From Muricoccus roseus (GTDB lineage Bacteria > Pseudomonadota > Alphaproteobacteria > Acetobacterales > Acetobacteraceae): a stretch of DNA of 44,494 nucleotides. The DNA lies in the NCBI RefSeq assembly GCF_900141905.1, contig NZ_FQZF01000037.1, forward strand, positions 1 to 44,494. The letters are read 5' to 3'. Position 1 is the stretch's first letter, and the number at the start of each line of letters is the position of its first letter. Of the stretch, positions 23,695-32,051 are shown piece after piece. The translations under genes were made by a program, and so were the position numbers. The notes under the pieces are model-generated. The model was given only the letters and a program-made list of their open reading frames with translations, did not search any database and was not told where the DNA came from.

Positions 23695-25806
23695 TCATTT
23701 GTGCCGCCTGTAGAAACGCAGGAACTGGGCGTTGATGGCGACGATGACGGTGCTGGCCGACATGAAGACGGCGGCGACGGCCGGGGTCATGAGAAAACCC
23801 GTTCCGAAGGTGATGCCAGCCGCCATCGGGATGGCAATTGCGTTGTACCCAGTCGCCCAAATCAGGTTCTGCACCATCTTGCGATAGGTGGCGCGTGACA
23901 GGCCGAGGATTGCAGCCACATCGCGCGGATCGCTCCTGACCAGGACGACGTCGGCCGATTCCACGGCAACGTCTGTACCGGCACCGATGGCGATCCCGAG
24001 ATCGGCCACGACCAGCGCCGGCGCGTCATTCACGCCGTCCCCGACCATGGCCACTGCAAGTCCGCGCGCCTGGAGTTCCTTGATCTTCTCGGACTTCTGA
24101 TCCGGGAGCACCTCGGCGAAATACTCGCTGATGCCCAGTTCTTCTGACACTGCTTGCGCGACCCCCTTGGCATCGCCAGTGAGCATCACGGAGTTGATCC
24201 CGAGTGTCTTCAATTCGGCGACGGCTTCCTTCGATTCCGGCCGGACGATGTCGGCCAGAGCGAACAGTGCGCGCGGCTCGCCGTCGCGGACGAGGACCAC
24301 CACCGTCTTGCCCTGAGCCTCCAATTGCTTGAGCCGCTCGTGGCCGATCGCCTTGCCCTGCCTTGCGAGGTGGCCGGGACTGACGATGCGGATGTCGTGG
24401 CCGTCGACCTTTGCAACGATGCCCTCACCGGTGATGTTGCTGACGTCGCTCGCCTTCGAAATCGTCAGGCCCCTGTTCTTCGCCTCGACGACGATGCCAT
24501 GGGCGATCGGATGCTCGGACTGGCTCTCGGCCGCCGTCGCGTAAGCCAGCTCCTCGTCTTCGTTGCCGCCGGCGAGCAGCACGATGTCGCTGACGCCAAA
24601 CCGACCCTCCGTCAGTGTTCCGGTCTTGTCGAAAACCACAGCGTTCAGATTGCGCGCGCGTTCAAAGGCTGCGCGGTCACGGATCAAAAGCCCGTTTCCG
24701 GCGCTGAGCGAGGTGCTGACGGCGACTACGAGCGGAACGGCAAGCCCGAGCGCATGCGGGCAGGCGACGACCATCACCGTCACCATGCGCTCGATCGCGA
24801 ATTCAAGCGACGCGCCGAGAACGAGCCACCAGACGAAGAGCGTACCGAAGCCGACGGCGAGAGCGATGTAAGTGAGCCACGAGGCAGCACGGTTGGCGAT
24901 GTCCTGCGTCCTGGAGCGCGTCGCCTGCGCCTTCCTCACAAGGTCGATGACCTGTGCGAGATAAGTGGCATCGCCGGTGGCCGTCACCTCGATGGTCACG
25001 GCGTTGGCGCCGTTGATCGCGCCGCCGATGACGGTGGTGCCGACCGTCTTCGAGACCGGGCGGGATTCGCCGGTCAGCATCGCCTCGTTGAAGCCGGACG
25101 CCCCCTCGATGATCTTGCCGTCCACGGGCACCTTGGCGCCCGGGCGGACGAGAACCCGATCCCCCGGCTGCAATGCGGAGATGGGGACCTCGCGCATCGA
25201 GCCATCGGCGCCGATCTTCGTTGCGCTGTCGGGCAGCAACCGGACCAGTTCCTCGAGCGCGCGCGATGCACCCATCACCGAGCGCATCTCGACCCAGTGG
25301 CCGAGAAGCATGATCGCGACCAAAGTCACGAGCTCCCAATAGAATGGCTCTCCCGGAAAACCAAAGGTGGTGGCGGCCGAGAAGAAGTAGGCGGCCGAGA
25401 TCGCCAGCGCGATCAAGGTCATCATTCCGGGCTGCCATTTTCGCAGCTCGGACGTGAAGCCAGTGAGGAACGGCCATCCGCCATAAACATAGACGATCGT
25501 TGAAAGAGCGAAGAGAACCAGCCCGTCTCCCCCAAAGGCGAGCGTCTCGGCAACGCCAAGCCAGTGCTGGATCATCGGCGACAGAAGCAGGACGGGCGGC
25601 GTGAGAACGAGCGTGACCCAGAACCGTCGGCGGAAGTCGGCGACCATCGCACCATGATCGTGGCCGCCGTGCCCGGCATGTTCGGAATGGCTGGAACCGG
25701 CCGCCGCCACGATCTTGGGATCGGTGTGAGAATCGTCTTGCCGCCGGCCGCCAGCATGACCGGCATGACCGTTGTGATCGTGGGCATGTGGCCGGTCGGA
25801 GGTCAT
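23695..25806 (-). CDS. copB: Copper-translocating P-type ATPase, CopB-like (CPH type)
   Basis: A 703-residue P1B ATPase. The N-terminus is His-rich (PHAHDHNGHAGHAGG, HSEHAGHGGHDHG) with no CxxC metal-binding domain. Key residues: TGES (about 245-248), the intramembrane CPH motif in VVACPHALGLAVP (about 349-351), DKTGT (393-397), SEHP of the nucleotide-binding domain and GDGVNDAP. CPH plus a His-rich tail is the P1B-3/CopB class, generally exporting Cu(II)/Cu(I) from the cytoplasm. I prefer the start at 25806 before the His-rich stretch; the frame extends to 25908. It is 188 bp downstream of the Mg-type ATPase, and a Crp/Fnr-like dyad lies between, so it may have its own promoter. Confidence 0.9.
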   Translation of the reverse strand: MTSDRPHAHDHNGHAGHAGGRRQDDSHTDPKIVAAAGSSHSEHAGHGGHDHGAMVADFRRRFWVTLVLTPPVLLLSPMIQHWLGVAETLAFGGDGLVLFALSTIVYVYGGWPFLTGFTSELRKWQPGMMTLIALAISAAYFFSAATTFGFPGEPFYWELVTLVAIMLLGHWVEMRSVMGASRALEELVRLLPDSATKIGADGSMREVPISALQPGDRVLVRPGAKVPVDGKIIEGASGFNEAMLTGESRPVSKTVGTTVIGGAINGANAVTIEVTATGDATYLAQVIDLVRKAQATRSRTQDIANRAASWLTYIALAVGFGTLFVWWLVLGASLEFAIERMVTVMVVACPHALGLAVPLVVAVSTSLSAGNGLLIRDRAAFERARNLNAVVFDKTGTLTEGRFGVSDIVLLAGGNEDEELAYATAAESQSEHPIAHGIVVEAKNRGLTISKASDVSNITGEGIVAKVDGHDIRIVSPGHLARQGKAIGHERLKQLEAQGKTVVVLVRDGEPRALFALADIVRPESKEAVAELKTLGINSVMLTGDAKGVAQAVSEELGISEYFAEVLPDQKSEKIKELQARGLAVAMVGDGVNDAPALVVADLGIAIGAGTDVAVESADVVLVRSDPRDVAAILGLSRATYRKMVQNLIWATGYNAIAIPMAAGITFGTGFLMTPAVAAVFMSASTVIVAINAQFLRFYRRHK

Positions 25807-25947
25807 TCTACGCAATCCTGCTGTTTGTTGCGGCCTTCGGGAGACCATGGCGCTTATGGAATGCTCAACGAAATTTTGCCCGCGCCAGAAACGTGAGCAC
25901 CACTTCATGCTGAGTCTGCTTGGTCGCTGATTTCGCGAATCATGTCT

Positions 25948-25961
25948 TTGATCGAGGTTAA
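25948..25961. promoter_or_regulatory. Crp/Fnr-type dyad upstream of copB
   Basis: TTGATcgagGTTAA; on the minus strand TTAACctcgATCAA. It is 142 bp before the chosen copB start and 40 bp before a possible start at 25908. Confidence 0.45.
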
Positions 25962-25995
25962 GTTCGCCAATGGGCTAGATGGGCATGGATGAAGT

Positions 25996-28548
25996 TCAAT
26001 GCCGCCGTGCTTTTATAGCCAAAGGCTTCAGCATTTCCGCCGAGACCAAATAGGCAATGATGATGGCGCCGATCCCGAAGAGCACCATTGCAGGCGGCGC
26101 TTCGAAGCCAAACCAGGAACCGACAGGTGTAAATTGCAGCGCCATCGCGACGACGAGCGCTACAAGAGAGGACGCCGCTAGCGCTGGCCGCGGAAAATCC
26201 TTCCAAGGTCGGCCATTAGTCCGGATGATGAAGATGACGAGGATTTGCGTCGCCATCGATTCCAGGAACCACGCGGTCCGAAACTCGGCCGGCGAAGCGT
26301 GGAACACGAACAGCAGCACGCCGAAGGTCAGGAAATCGAACAGCGAAGAGAGCGGGCCCATGACGCCTGCAAACCGCATCAGGCCGCCCATATCCCAGAC
26401 CTGCGGCCGTGCGACCGCCTTGGGACGCACGCCGTCGAATGGGATGCCGAGTTCGGACAGATCGTAGAGCAGATTGTTCAGGAGAATCTGTGTCGGTAGC
26501 ATGGGCAGGAATGGCAGCGCCATGGACGCGACCGCCATCGACAGCATGTTGCCAAAGTTGGAGCTGGCGCCCATGCGCACATATTTGAGGATGTTGGCGA
26601 AGGTCCGGCGACCTTCCTCGACGCCATCGGCGACCACTTCCAGATCCGATGCCAGCAGGATCATGTCGGCTGCGGCCTGCGCCACGCCAGTCGCGCCCTC
26701 GACGGACAGCCCGATATCGGCGACTTTCAAACCCGGCGCATCGTTGATGCCGTCGCCGAGGAAGCCGACGGTCGCTCCCTTCGCCTGTAGCGCCTTGACG
26801 ATGCGTGACTTCTGGTCCGGGGCCAGGCGGCCATAGGCGTCGACTGTTTGCACCTGAACCGCCAGTGCATCATCGCTGAGGGCGGCGATATCCGCACCAG
26901 ACAAAACCTTCTCTGCGTTCAGCCCGACGAGTCCGGCGAGACGCCTGACGACAATGGGATCGTCGCCGGACAAGATCTTCAGCCTGACGCCGGCACCGGC
27001 AAGCCGGGCAATGGCCGCTGCAGCCGTCGCTTTGGGCGGATCGGCGAAGGCGCAGAGCCCTTCAAAGACTAGGCACGTCTCGTCCGCCGGCTCGACCTCA
27101 TGGGTGGTTCCCGACCACGGGCGCGAAGCCACCGCGATGGTGCGCAACCCGTCTCCCGCCAAGGCATGGACAAGTTCGATCGCTCGCGCTTGCTCGCTTT
27201 CCCCCATCGGCCCGCAGGTACCACCTGTCCGCTGCGCCGTGCACAACGCCAGCACGGTTTCCGGCGCGCCCTTCACGATCAGCAGCGGACCCTCCGGTCC
27301 TCTCGCGAGCACGGAGCCCAACCGCCGGGTGAAATCGAAAGCGTGCCGACCGGCGAGGGTCCAACCCGTCGCAGAGGCTTCCGTGCCATGGATCAACGCG
27401 GCGTCGAGCGAACCGCGATCACCGCCAAGCTCGGCGGCGATGGCGCCGAGCCTGGCGGCGCGGGGATCGTCGGTGCCGGCTGCGTCGAGACTGCGTGCAA
27501 GCGTGATCTCGGCCGAGGTCAATGTGCCGGTCTTGTCAGTGCAGAGCACTGTCATGGCGCCGAGGTCGTGGATCGAGGCCAAGCGCTTCACGATGACCTT
27601 TTTGCGCGCCATTCGCATCGCACCGCGCGATAATGTGACGGTGGTGATCATCGGCAGGAGTTCGGGTGTCAGGCCGACGGCCAGAGCCACGGCGAACAGC
27701 ATGGAATCGAGGACCTCGCGTCCGAGCAGGACCCGGGTGGCGAGGACGATGACGACCAGACCCAGGGTCAGTCGTGCGATGACGAGACCGAACTGGTGCA
27801 GATCGCGCTGGAACGGGGAAAGCGCCTGCGGCGCGGAAAGCGCGGATGCGGCGGCGCCGAACACGGTCGCCGGGCCGGTGCCGACGACGAGCGCGATCGC
27901 TTCTCCGGTCTGCACCACGGCGCCGCGGAACAGCGCGTTCGACGCTTCGCCGGGGCTCGGCGCTGAGACCGCACCCGGACGCTTCTCGACGGCGTAGGGT
28001 TCACCGGTCAGCGCCGCTTCGCCGGCGGTGCATGCCTTGCTGTCGAGAATCAGCGCGTCGGCGGGGATGATGTCGCCGGCCCGTACCCTCACGATGTCGC
28101 CCGGAACGACCTTGGTGACTTCGATCTGGCGGAAGGCGCCGTCGCGCTTGACTTCGGCCTTCAGCGCCACCGAGCGCCGCAACACCTCCGCCGCTTTCAC
28201 GGCGTGGCCTTCCTGGATGGTGTCGAGCCCAATCGACACCACGAGGATCGCGACGATGATTGAGCCGCCGATCCCGTCGCCCGTCGCCACCGAGACGATG
28301 CCCGCCGCGAGGAGGATCAGCGACAGCGGCTCGAACAGCCGCCGGAGAATAGCCCGCGCGACACTATCGCTCTTCGTCCCCACGTCGCTGTTGGGGCCGT
28401 ATTGCGCAAGCCGCGCTTCGGCGTCGGCCGAACTCAGGCCATCGGTCCCGCAACGGAGCGCGGCGCATAGAGCCTCTGGGTTCCGCATCCAAAAGGTCGT
28501 GAGGCTCTCAGATTGTCTTTCAGGCGCAAACTTGTCGACGATTGTCAT
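25996..28548 (-). CDS. Magnesium-type P-type ATPase (MgtA/MgtB-like)
   Basis: An 850-residue P3B-type ATPase. Motifs: LTGEP, CTDKTGTLTS, KGAPETVLALC, GDGINDAPGLKVADIGLSVE, and the MgtA hallmark SSNFGNMLSMAVASMALPFL with PMLPTQILLNNLLYDLSE. Members import Mg2+ down or against its gradient using ATP. The start at 28548 lies 13 bp after the fabI stop, so it is almost certainly co-transcribed with fabI and the acyl kinase. No Mg-sensing mgtA leader would fit in so small a gap. An ion pump tied to an acyl-phosphate ATP-yielding module is unusual; whether Mg2+ is the true ion is inferred from family only. Confidence 0.88.
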   Translation of the reverse strand: MTIVDKFAPERQSESLTTFWMRNPEALCAALRCGTDGLSSADAEARLAQYGPNSDVGTKSDSVARAILRRLFEPLSLILLAAGIVSVATGDGIGGSIIVAILVVSIGLDTIQEGHAVKAAEVLRRSVALKAEVKRDGAFRQIEVTKVVPGDIVRVRAGDIIPADALILDSKACTAGEAALTGEPYAVEKRPGAVSAPSPGEASNALFRGAVVQTGEAIALVVGTGPATVFGAAASALSAPQALSPFQRDLHQFGLVIARLTLGLVVIVLATRVLLGREVLDSMLFAVALAVGLTPELLPMITTVTLSRGAMRMARKKVIVKRLASIHDLGAMTVLCTDKTGTLTSAEITLARSLDAAGTDDPRAARLGAIAAELGGDRGSLDAALIHGTEASATGWTLAGRHAFDFTRRLGSVLARGPEGPLLIVKGAPETVLALCTAQRTGGTCGPMGESEQARAIELVHALAGDGLRTIAVASRPWSGTTHEVEPADETCLVFEGLCAFADPPKATAAAAIARLAGAGVRLKILSGDDPIVVRRLAGLVGLNAEKVLSGADIAALSDDALAVQVQTVDAYGRLAPDQKSRIVKALQAKGATVGFLGDGINDAPGLKVADIGLSVEGATGVAQAAADMILLASDLEVVADGVEEGRRTFANILKYVRMGASSNFGNMLSMAVASMALPFLPMLPTQILLNNLLYDLSELGIPFDGVRPKAVARPQVWDMGGLMRFAGVMGPLSSLFDFLTFGVLLFVFHASPAEFRTAWFLESMATQILVIFIIRTNGRPWKDFPRPALAASSLVALVVAMALQFTPVGSWFGFEAPPAMVLFGIGAIIIAYLVSAEMLKPLAIKARRH

Positions 28549-28561
28549 GGCGCCTCGCAGG

Positions 28562-29335
28562 TCATGCGATGATGTGAAAACCCTGATCGGCATAGGTGAC
28601 CGAGCCTGTCAGGGGCGCGGCGGCTTCACCAGCAAGGAAGGCGGCCACACGGCCGATCTGCTCGATCGTCACGAGCCGGTTCGCCGGCGTGCGCTCCCTG
28701 ACGCGATCGAGCAATTCGTCGAAGCGGTCGATGCCCGAGGCGGCGCGTGTCTTGACAGGCCCCGCCGACAGGGCATGCACATGGACGCCGCGCGGGGCGA
28801 GATCGGCAGCCAGGGCGCGCACGGTCGACTCCAGCGCCGCCTTCACCGGGCCCATCAGATTGTAGTTCTCGACAACCCGGTCGGCGCCGTAGAAGCTCAC
28901 GGTCTGCAGGCTCCCGCCTTCCGTCATCAGCGGCAGGGCCAGTTTCGCCATGCGGATGAAGGAATGACATGAGACATCCATTGCCAGGGCGAAGCCTTCC
29001 GCCGAGCAATTGACGAGGCCCGTCTGCAGATCCTCGCGCGGCGCGAAGGCGATCGAATGGAACAGGAAGTCGAGCCGCCCCCATGTGCTCGCAATCTGGT
29101 CGAACACCGCTTCCAACTGGCCGGGTTCGCGCACGTCGCAAGGCACGATAATCGGCGTATCGAGGGATTCCGCCAGCGGCCGGACATAGAGTTCCGCCTT
29201 GGCGTTGACATAGGTGACGGCCAGTTCCGCCCCTGCGTCGCGGAATGCCCGTGCACAGCCATAAGCGATGCTGTGCTCGTTGGCGATGCCGACGACAAGG
29301 CCGCGTTTGCCGGTGAGATCGACGATGGGCGTCAT
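28562..29335 (-). CDS. fabI: Enoyl-ACP/enoyl-CoA reductase, FabI-like
   Basis: A 257-residue divergent SDR of the FabI type, reducing trans-2-enoyl thioesters with NAD(P)H. It has the FabI-specific Gly motif VVGIANEHSIAYGCA, HSIAFAPRE, and the active-site pair Tyr158/Lys165 in ENYNLMGPVKAALE (Y-x6-K spacing), plus GPVKTRAASGI. Its start overlaps the kinase stop by ATGA (29332-29335), and the Mg-type ATPase follows after 13 bp. Housekeeping fabI is normally elsewhere, so this looks like a dedicated copy. In context it could reduce crotonyl-CoA to butyryl-CoA; ACP specificity cannot be excluded from sequence alone. Confidence 0.9.
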   Translation of the reverse strand: MTPIVDLTGKRGLVVGIANEHSIAYGCARAFRDAGAELAVTYVNAKAELYVRPLAESLDTPIIVPCDVREPGQLEAVFDQIASTWGRLDFLFHSIAFAPREDLQTGLVNCSAEGFALAMDVSCHSFIRMAKLALPLMTEGGSLQTVSFYGADRVVENYNLMGPVKAALESTVRALAADLAPRGVHVHALSAGPVKTRAASGIDRFDELLDRVRERTPANRLVTIEQIGRVAAFLAGEAAAPLTGSVTYADQGFHIIA

Positions 29336-30525
29336 CGGATAGCTTTCCCTGTCAGGAGAACGGAGCAGGCTTCTTCGGCGATTACCCGCTCCTCATCGGT
29401 TGGGACGACGAGGACGGCCGCTTTGCTGGTGGAGCTTTCGATCCGGATGGCATTCTGTGAATTCGCGATAGGGTCGACCGCCACGCCGAGCCAGGCGAGA
29501 TGCCGGCAGACGGCGGCGCGGATCTGCGGCTGATGCTCGCCGATGCCAGCGGTGAAGACGATGCCATCGAGCCCGCCGAGCGTGTTGGCGATTGCGGCCG
29601 TCTCGCGGGCGATGCGGAAGGCGAAGAGGTCGAGCGCCTCGCGCGCTTCCGGCGCCTCGCTCTCGATCAGGTCGCGGCTGTCGGCACTGATGCCGGAGAG
29701 GCCGAGCAGGCCAGAGCGATGATAGAGCATGTCCTCCACCGCCTCGATCGACAGGCCGCGCTCCTTCATGAGGTGGATGAGGACGCCGGGATCGAGGGTT
29801 CCGCAACGGGTCGCCATCGGGATTCCGTCGAGCGTCGAGAAGCCCATGCTGGTGTCGCGGCTGACGCCGGCCTCCAACCGGCACAGGCTCGCCCCGCTAC
29901 CCAGATGCGCGGCAACGACGCGACCGCCGACGATATCCGGCGCGACCTGCGCAAGCCGCGCGGCGATGTATTTGTAGGACAGGCCGTGGAAGCCGTAGCG
30001 CTTGACGCCCTCGTCGAAGAGCATGCGCGGCAAGGCGAAGCGCCGCACCAGATCGCCCTGGCTCCGGTGGAAGGCCGTGTCGAAGGAGGCGCTCTGCGGC
30101 AGGCCGGGACGCAGATAGCGGATCGCCCGGATCAGCCGGACGCTCTGCGGCTGATGGAGCGGCGCCAGCGGCACCAGCGCCTCGATCGCCGCGAGCGTGT
30201 CGTCGGTGATCGCCTCGGGGTCCACGAAGCGGTCCCCGCCATGGACGACCCGGTGCCCAACGCCGGCGAGCGCGCTTAGCGAAAAATGGCTCGCCAGCCA
30301 GCCAAGCGTCTCGTCGATCACGTCGTGCAGGTCGTCGGTGACAGTCGCCGTGAGCGGAAAGTCGGCGGTCGTTGGACCTTCGACGATGTGCAGCGTCAGG
30401 GGCTCGTGACGCAGGTCGATGACGCCCTTGCCGAGGCGTCGCGGTGCTTCTGCCCCGACCGCAAACAGGCCGAGCTTGATCGTCGAGGAGCCAGGATCGA
30501 AGGTCAGGAGGATTCGGTCGCTCAT
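29332..30525 (-). CDS. ackA: Acetate/propionate-family (acyl) kinase (copy 2)
   Basis: A 397-residue acyl kinase with the same motifs as the copy at 15070-16254: PGSSTIKLGLF, HRVVHGGD, KRYGFHGLSYK, AHLGSGASLCRL, STLDGIPMATRCGTLDPG and FTAGIGEHQP. In the first motif Asp replaces the usual Asn (FDPGSS versus LNAGSS), a visible departure from the canonical AckA phosphate loop that could affect substrate choice. ATGA overlaps on both sides (with maoC-pta upstream and fabI downstream) show tight co-translation. Yields ATP from acyl-phosphate; the acyl chain is unknown. Confidence 0.92.
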   Translation of the reverse strand: MSDRILLTFDPGSSTIKLGLFAVGAEAPRRLGKGVIDLRHEPLTLHIVEGPTTADFPLTATVTDDLHDVIDETLGWLASHFSLSALAGVGHRVVHGGDRFVDPEAITDDTLAAIEALVPLAPLHQPQSVRLIRAIRYLRPGLPQSASFDTAFHRSQGDLVRRFALPRMLFDEGVKRYGFHGLSYKYIAARLAQVAPDIVGGRVVAAHLGSGASLCRLEAGVSRDTSMGFSTLDGIPMATRCGTLDPGVLIHLMKERGLSIEAVEDMLYHRSGLLGLSGISADSRDLIESEAPEAREALDLFAFRIARETAAIANTLGGLDGIVFTAGIGEHQPQIRAAVCRHLAWLGVAVDPIANSQNAIRIESSTSKAAVLVVPTDEERVIAEEACSVLLTGKAIR

Positions 30526-31937
30526 GGCGTGACGGTCTCGGCCTTGCGGCGCGCCACCACGAGCTTGGCGAGTGAAACGGAAGCCAGTCGGACTTTCAGA
30601 GAGTCCGATCGGCTGGTCAGGATGATGGGCACGCGAGCGCCGAGCACGAGGCCGGCCGCGTCAGCCCCGGCGAGATAGATCAGTTGCTTGGCCAGCATGT
30701 TGCCGGCTTCGAGATTGGGCACGAGGAGAATGTCCGCCTGTCCGGCGACGGGCGAGACGATCTCCTTGATCCGCGCCGCATCGAAGCTGATGGCGTTGTC
30801 GAAGGCGAGCGGCCCATCGACCCTCGCGCCAGTGATCTGGCCGCGCGCCGCCATGACGGTCAATGCGGCCGCATCCAACGTCGCCGGCATGGCGGGGTTG
30901 ACGGTCTCGACGGCGGCTAGGATGGCGACCAGAGGCTCGGCGACGCCTAGATCATGCAGGAGATCGATCGCGTTCTGGCAGATGTCGCGTTTCTGTTCGA
31001 GCGTCGGCGCAATGTTGATTGCGGCGTCGGTGATGATCAGCGGCTTGGCATAGGCCGGCACGTCCAGAGCATAGACATGACTGATCCGCCGCTCCGTGCG
31101 CAGTCCCGACTGCGCGGCGACCACCGCCCCCAGCAGTTCGTCTGTATGCAGGCTGCCCTTCATCAAGGCGGCTACTTCGCCTGTCGCGGCGAGTTCGACG
31201 GCGCGCGCGGCCGCCGCATGGCTGTGCTCGGTCGACTCCAGCCGAAATCCGGAGATCGAGAGGCCGGCTCTTTCGGCCGCAGCGCGAATCTTAGGTTCGG
31301 GACCGATCAGCACCGGCGTGATGAGGCCCTCGTCGCGCGCTTCGATGGCGGCCTGGATCGCCTCCGCATTGCAGGGATGGACGATCGCCGTCAGCATCGG
31401 GTGGAGGTCGCGTGCTTTCCACAGGAAAGGCTCGAACCGGTTGGACCGGCGCAAGGCCACTTCGGGTACCGCCATGCGTGGCAGCGACAGTTTCTCGGTC
31501 GGCGCGATCACGGTCGCGGTGCCGGTCAGCACCTCGTCGCCATGCTGGTTGGTGCAGCGCGTGTCGAACAGGACGACGTGCTTGTCCGGGCGCTTTTCCT
31601 GCACCGTGACGGTGGCGGTGATGGTGTCGCCCGGCGCCACGGGTCTGCGGAAATGCAGGTCCTGGCTGAGATAGATCGTGCCGGGTCCGGGGAGCTCGGT
31701 GCCGAGCAGAATCGAGATCAGGGCTCCGGTCCACATGCCGTGGATGACGACATGGCCGAAGATGTCGCCCGCCGCATACTGCGCGTCGAGATGGGCCGGA
31801 TTGACGTCGCCAGACACCGCCGCGAACAGTTTTATGTCGTCGGGCTTGACGAGACGCACGAGCGTGGCCGTACTGCCAACGGCGAGTTCGTCGAAGGTCC
31901 GATTCACCAGCGGGGCGCTGGCCGAGACGGCGCTCAC
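30522..31937 (-). CDS. Bifunctional MaoC enoyl-CoA hydratase / phosphate acyltransferase (copy 2)
   Basis: A 471-residue fusion, parallel to the copy at 13682-15073. The hydratase half has SGDVNPAHLD (Asp44, His49) and FGHVVIHGMW; the Pta half has IVHPCNAEAI, PVLIGPEPKIRAAAE, KGSLHTDELLG, TDAAINIAPTLEQKRDICQN, RVDGPLAFDNAIS and LEAGNMLAKQLIY. MaoC hydratases act on the R-isomer, which matches the PhaB product. The start is a GTG at 31937 with no clear Shine-Dalgarno; the nearby ATGs are out of frame. The 114-bp gap to the upstream DUF3141 gene might hold a promoter. It overlaps the downstream kinase by 4 bp. Confidence 0.92.
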   Translation of the reverse strand: MSAVSASAPLVNRTFDELAVGSTATLVRLVKPDDIKLFAAVSGDVNPAHLDAQYAAGDIFGHVVIHGMWTGALISILLGTELPGPGTIYLSQDLHFRRPVAPGDTITATVTVQEKRPDKHVVLFDTRCTNQHGDEVLTGTATVIAPTEKLSLPRMAVPEVALRRSNRFEPFLWKARDLHPMLTAIVHPCNAEAIQAAIEARDEGLITPVLIGPEPKIRAAAERAGLSISGFRLESTEHSHAAAARAVELAATGEVAALMKGSLHTDELLGAVVAAQSGLRTERRISHVYALDVPAYAKPLIITDAAINIAPTLEQKRDICQNAIDLLHDLGVAEPLVAILAAVETVNPAMPATLDAAALTVMAARGQITGARVDGPLAFDNAISFDAARIKEIVSPVAGQADILLVPNLEAGNMLAKQLIYLAGADAAGLVLGARVPIILTSRSDSLKVRLASVSLAKLVVARRKAETVTP

Positions 31938-32051
31938 GACTGCATCATATAAGTTTCAGGTGCATTAGCGAGTGGCGCATAGCCTTTCTCCGGCGCGCCC
32001 ATGGCATGGGGTTGCCGAGAAGGCTGCCTCCGCGACGCTGAGAGCGCCTCG

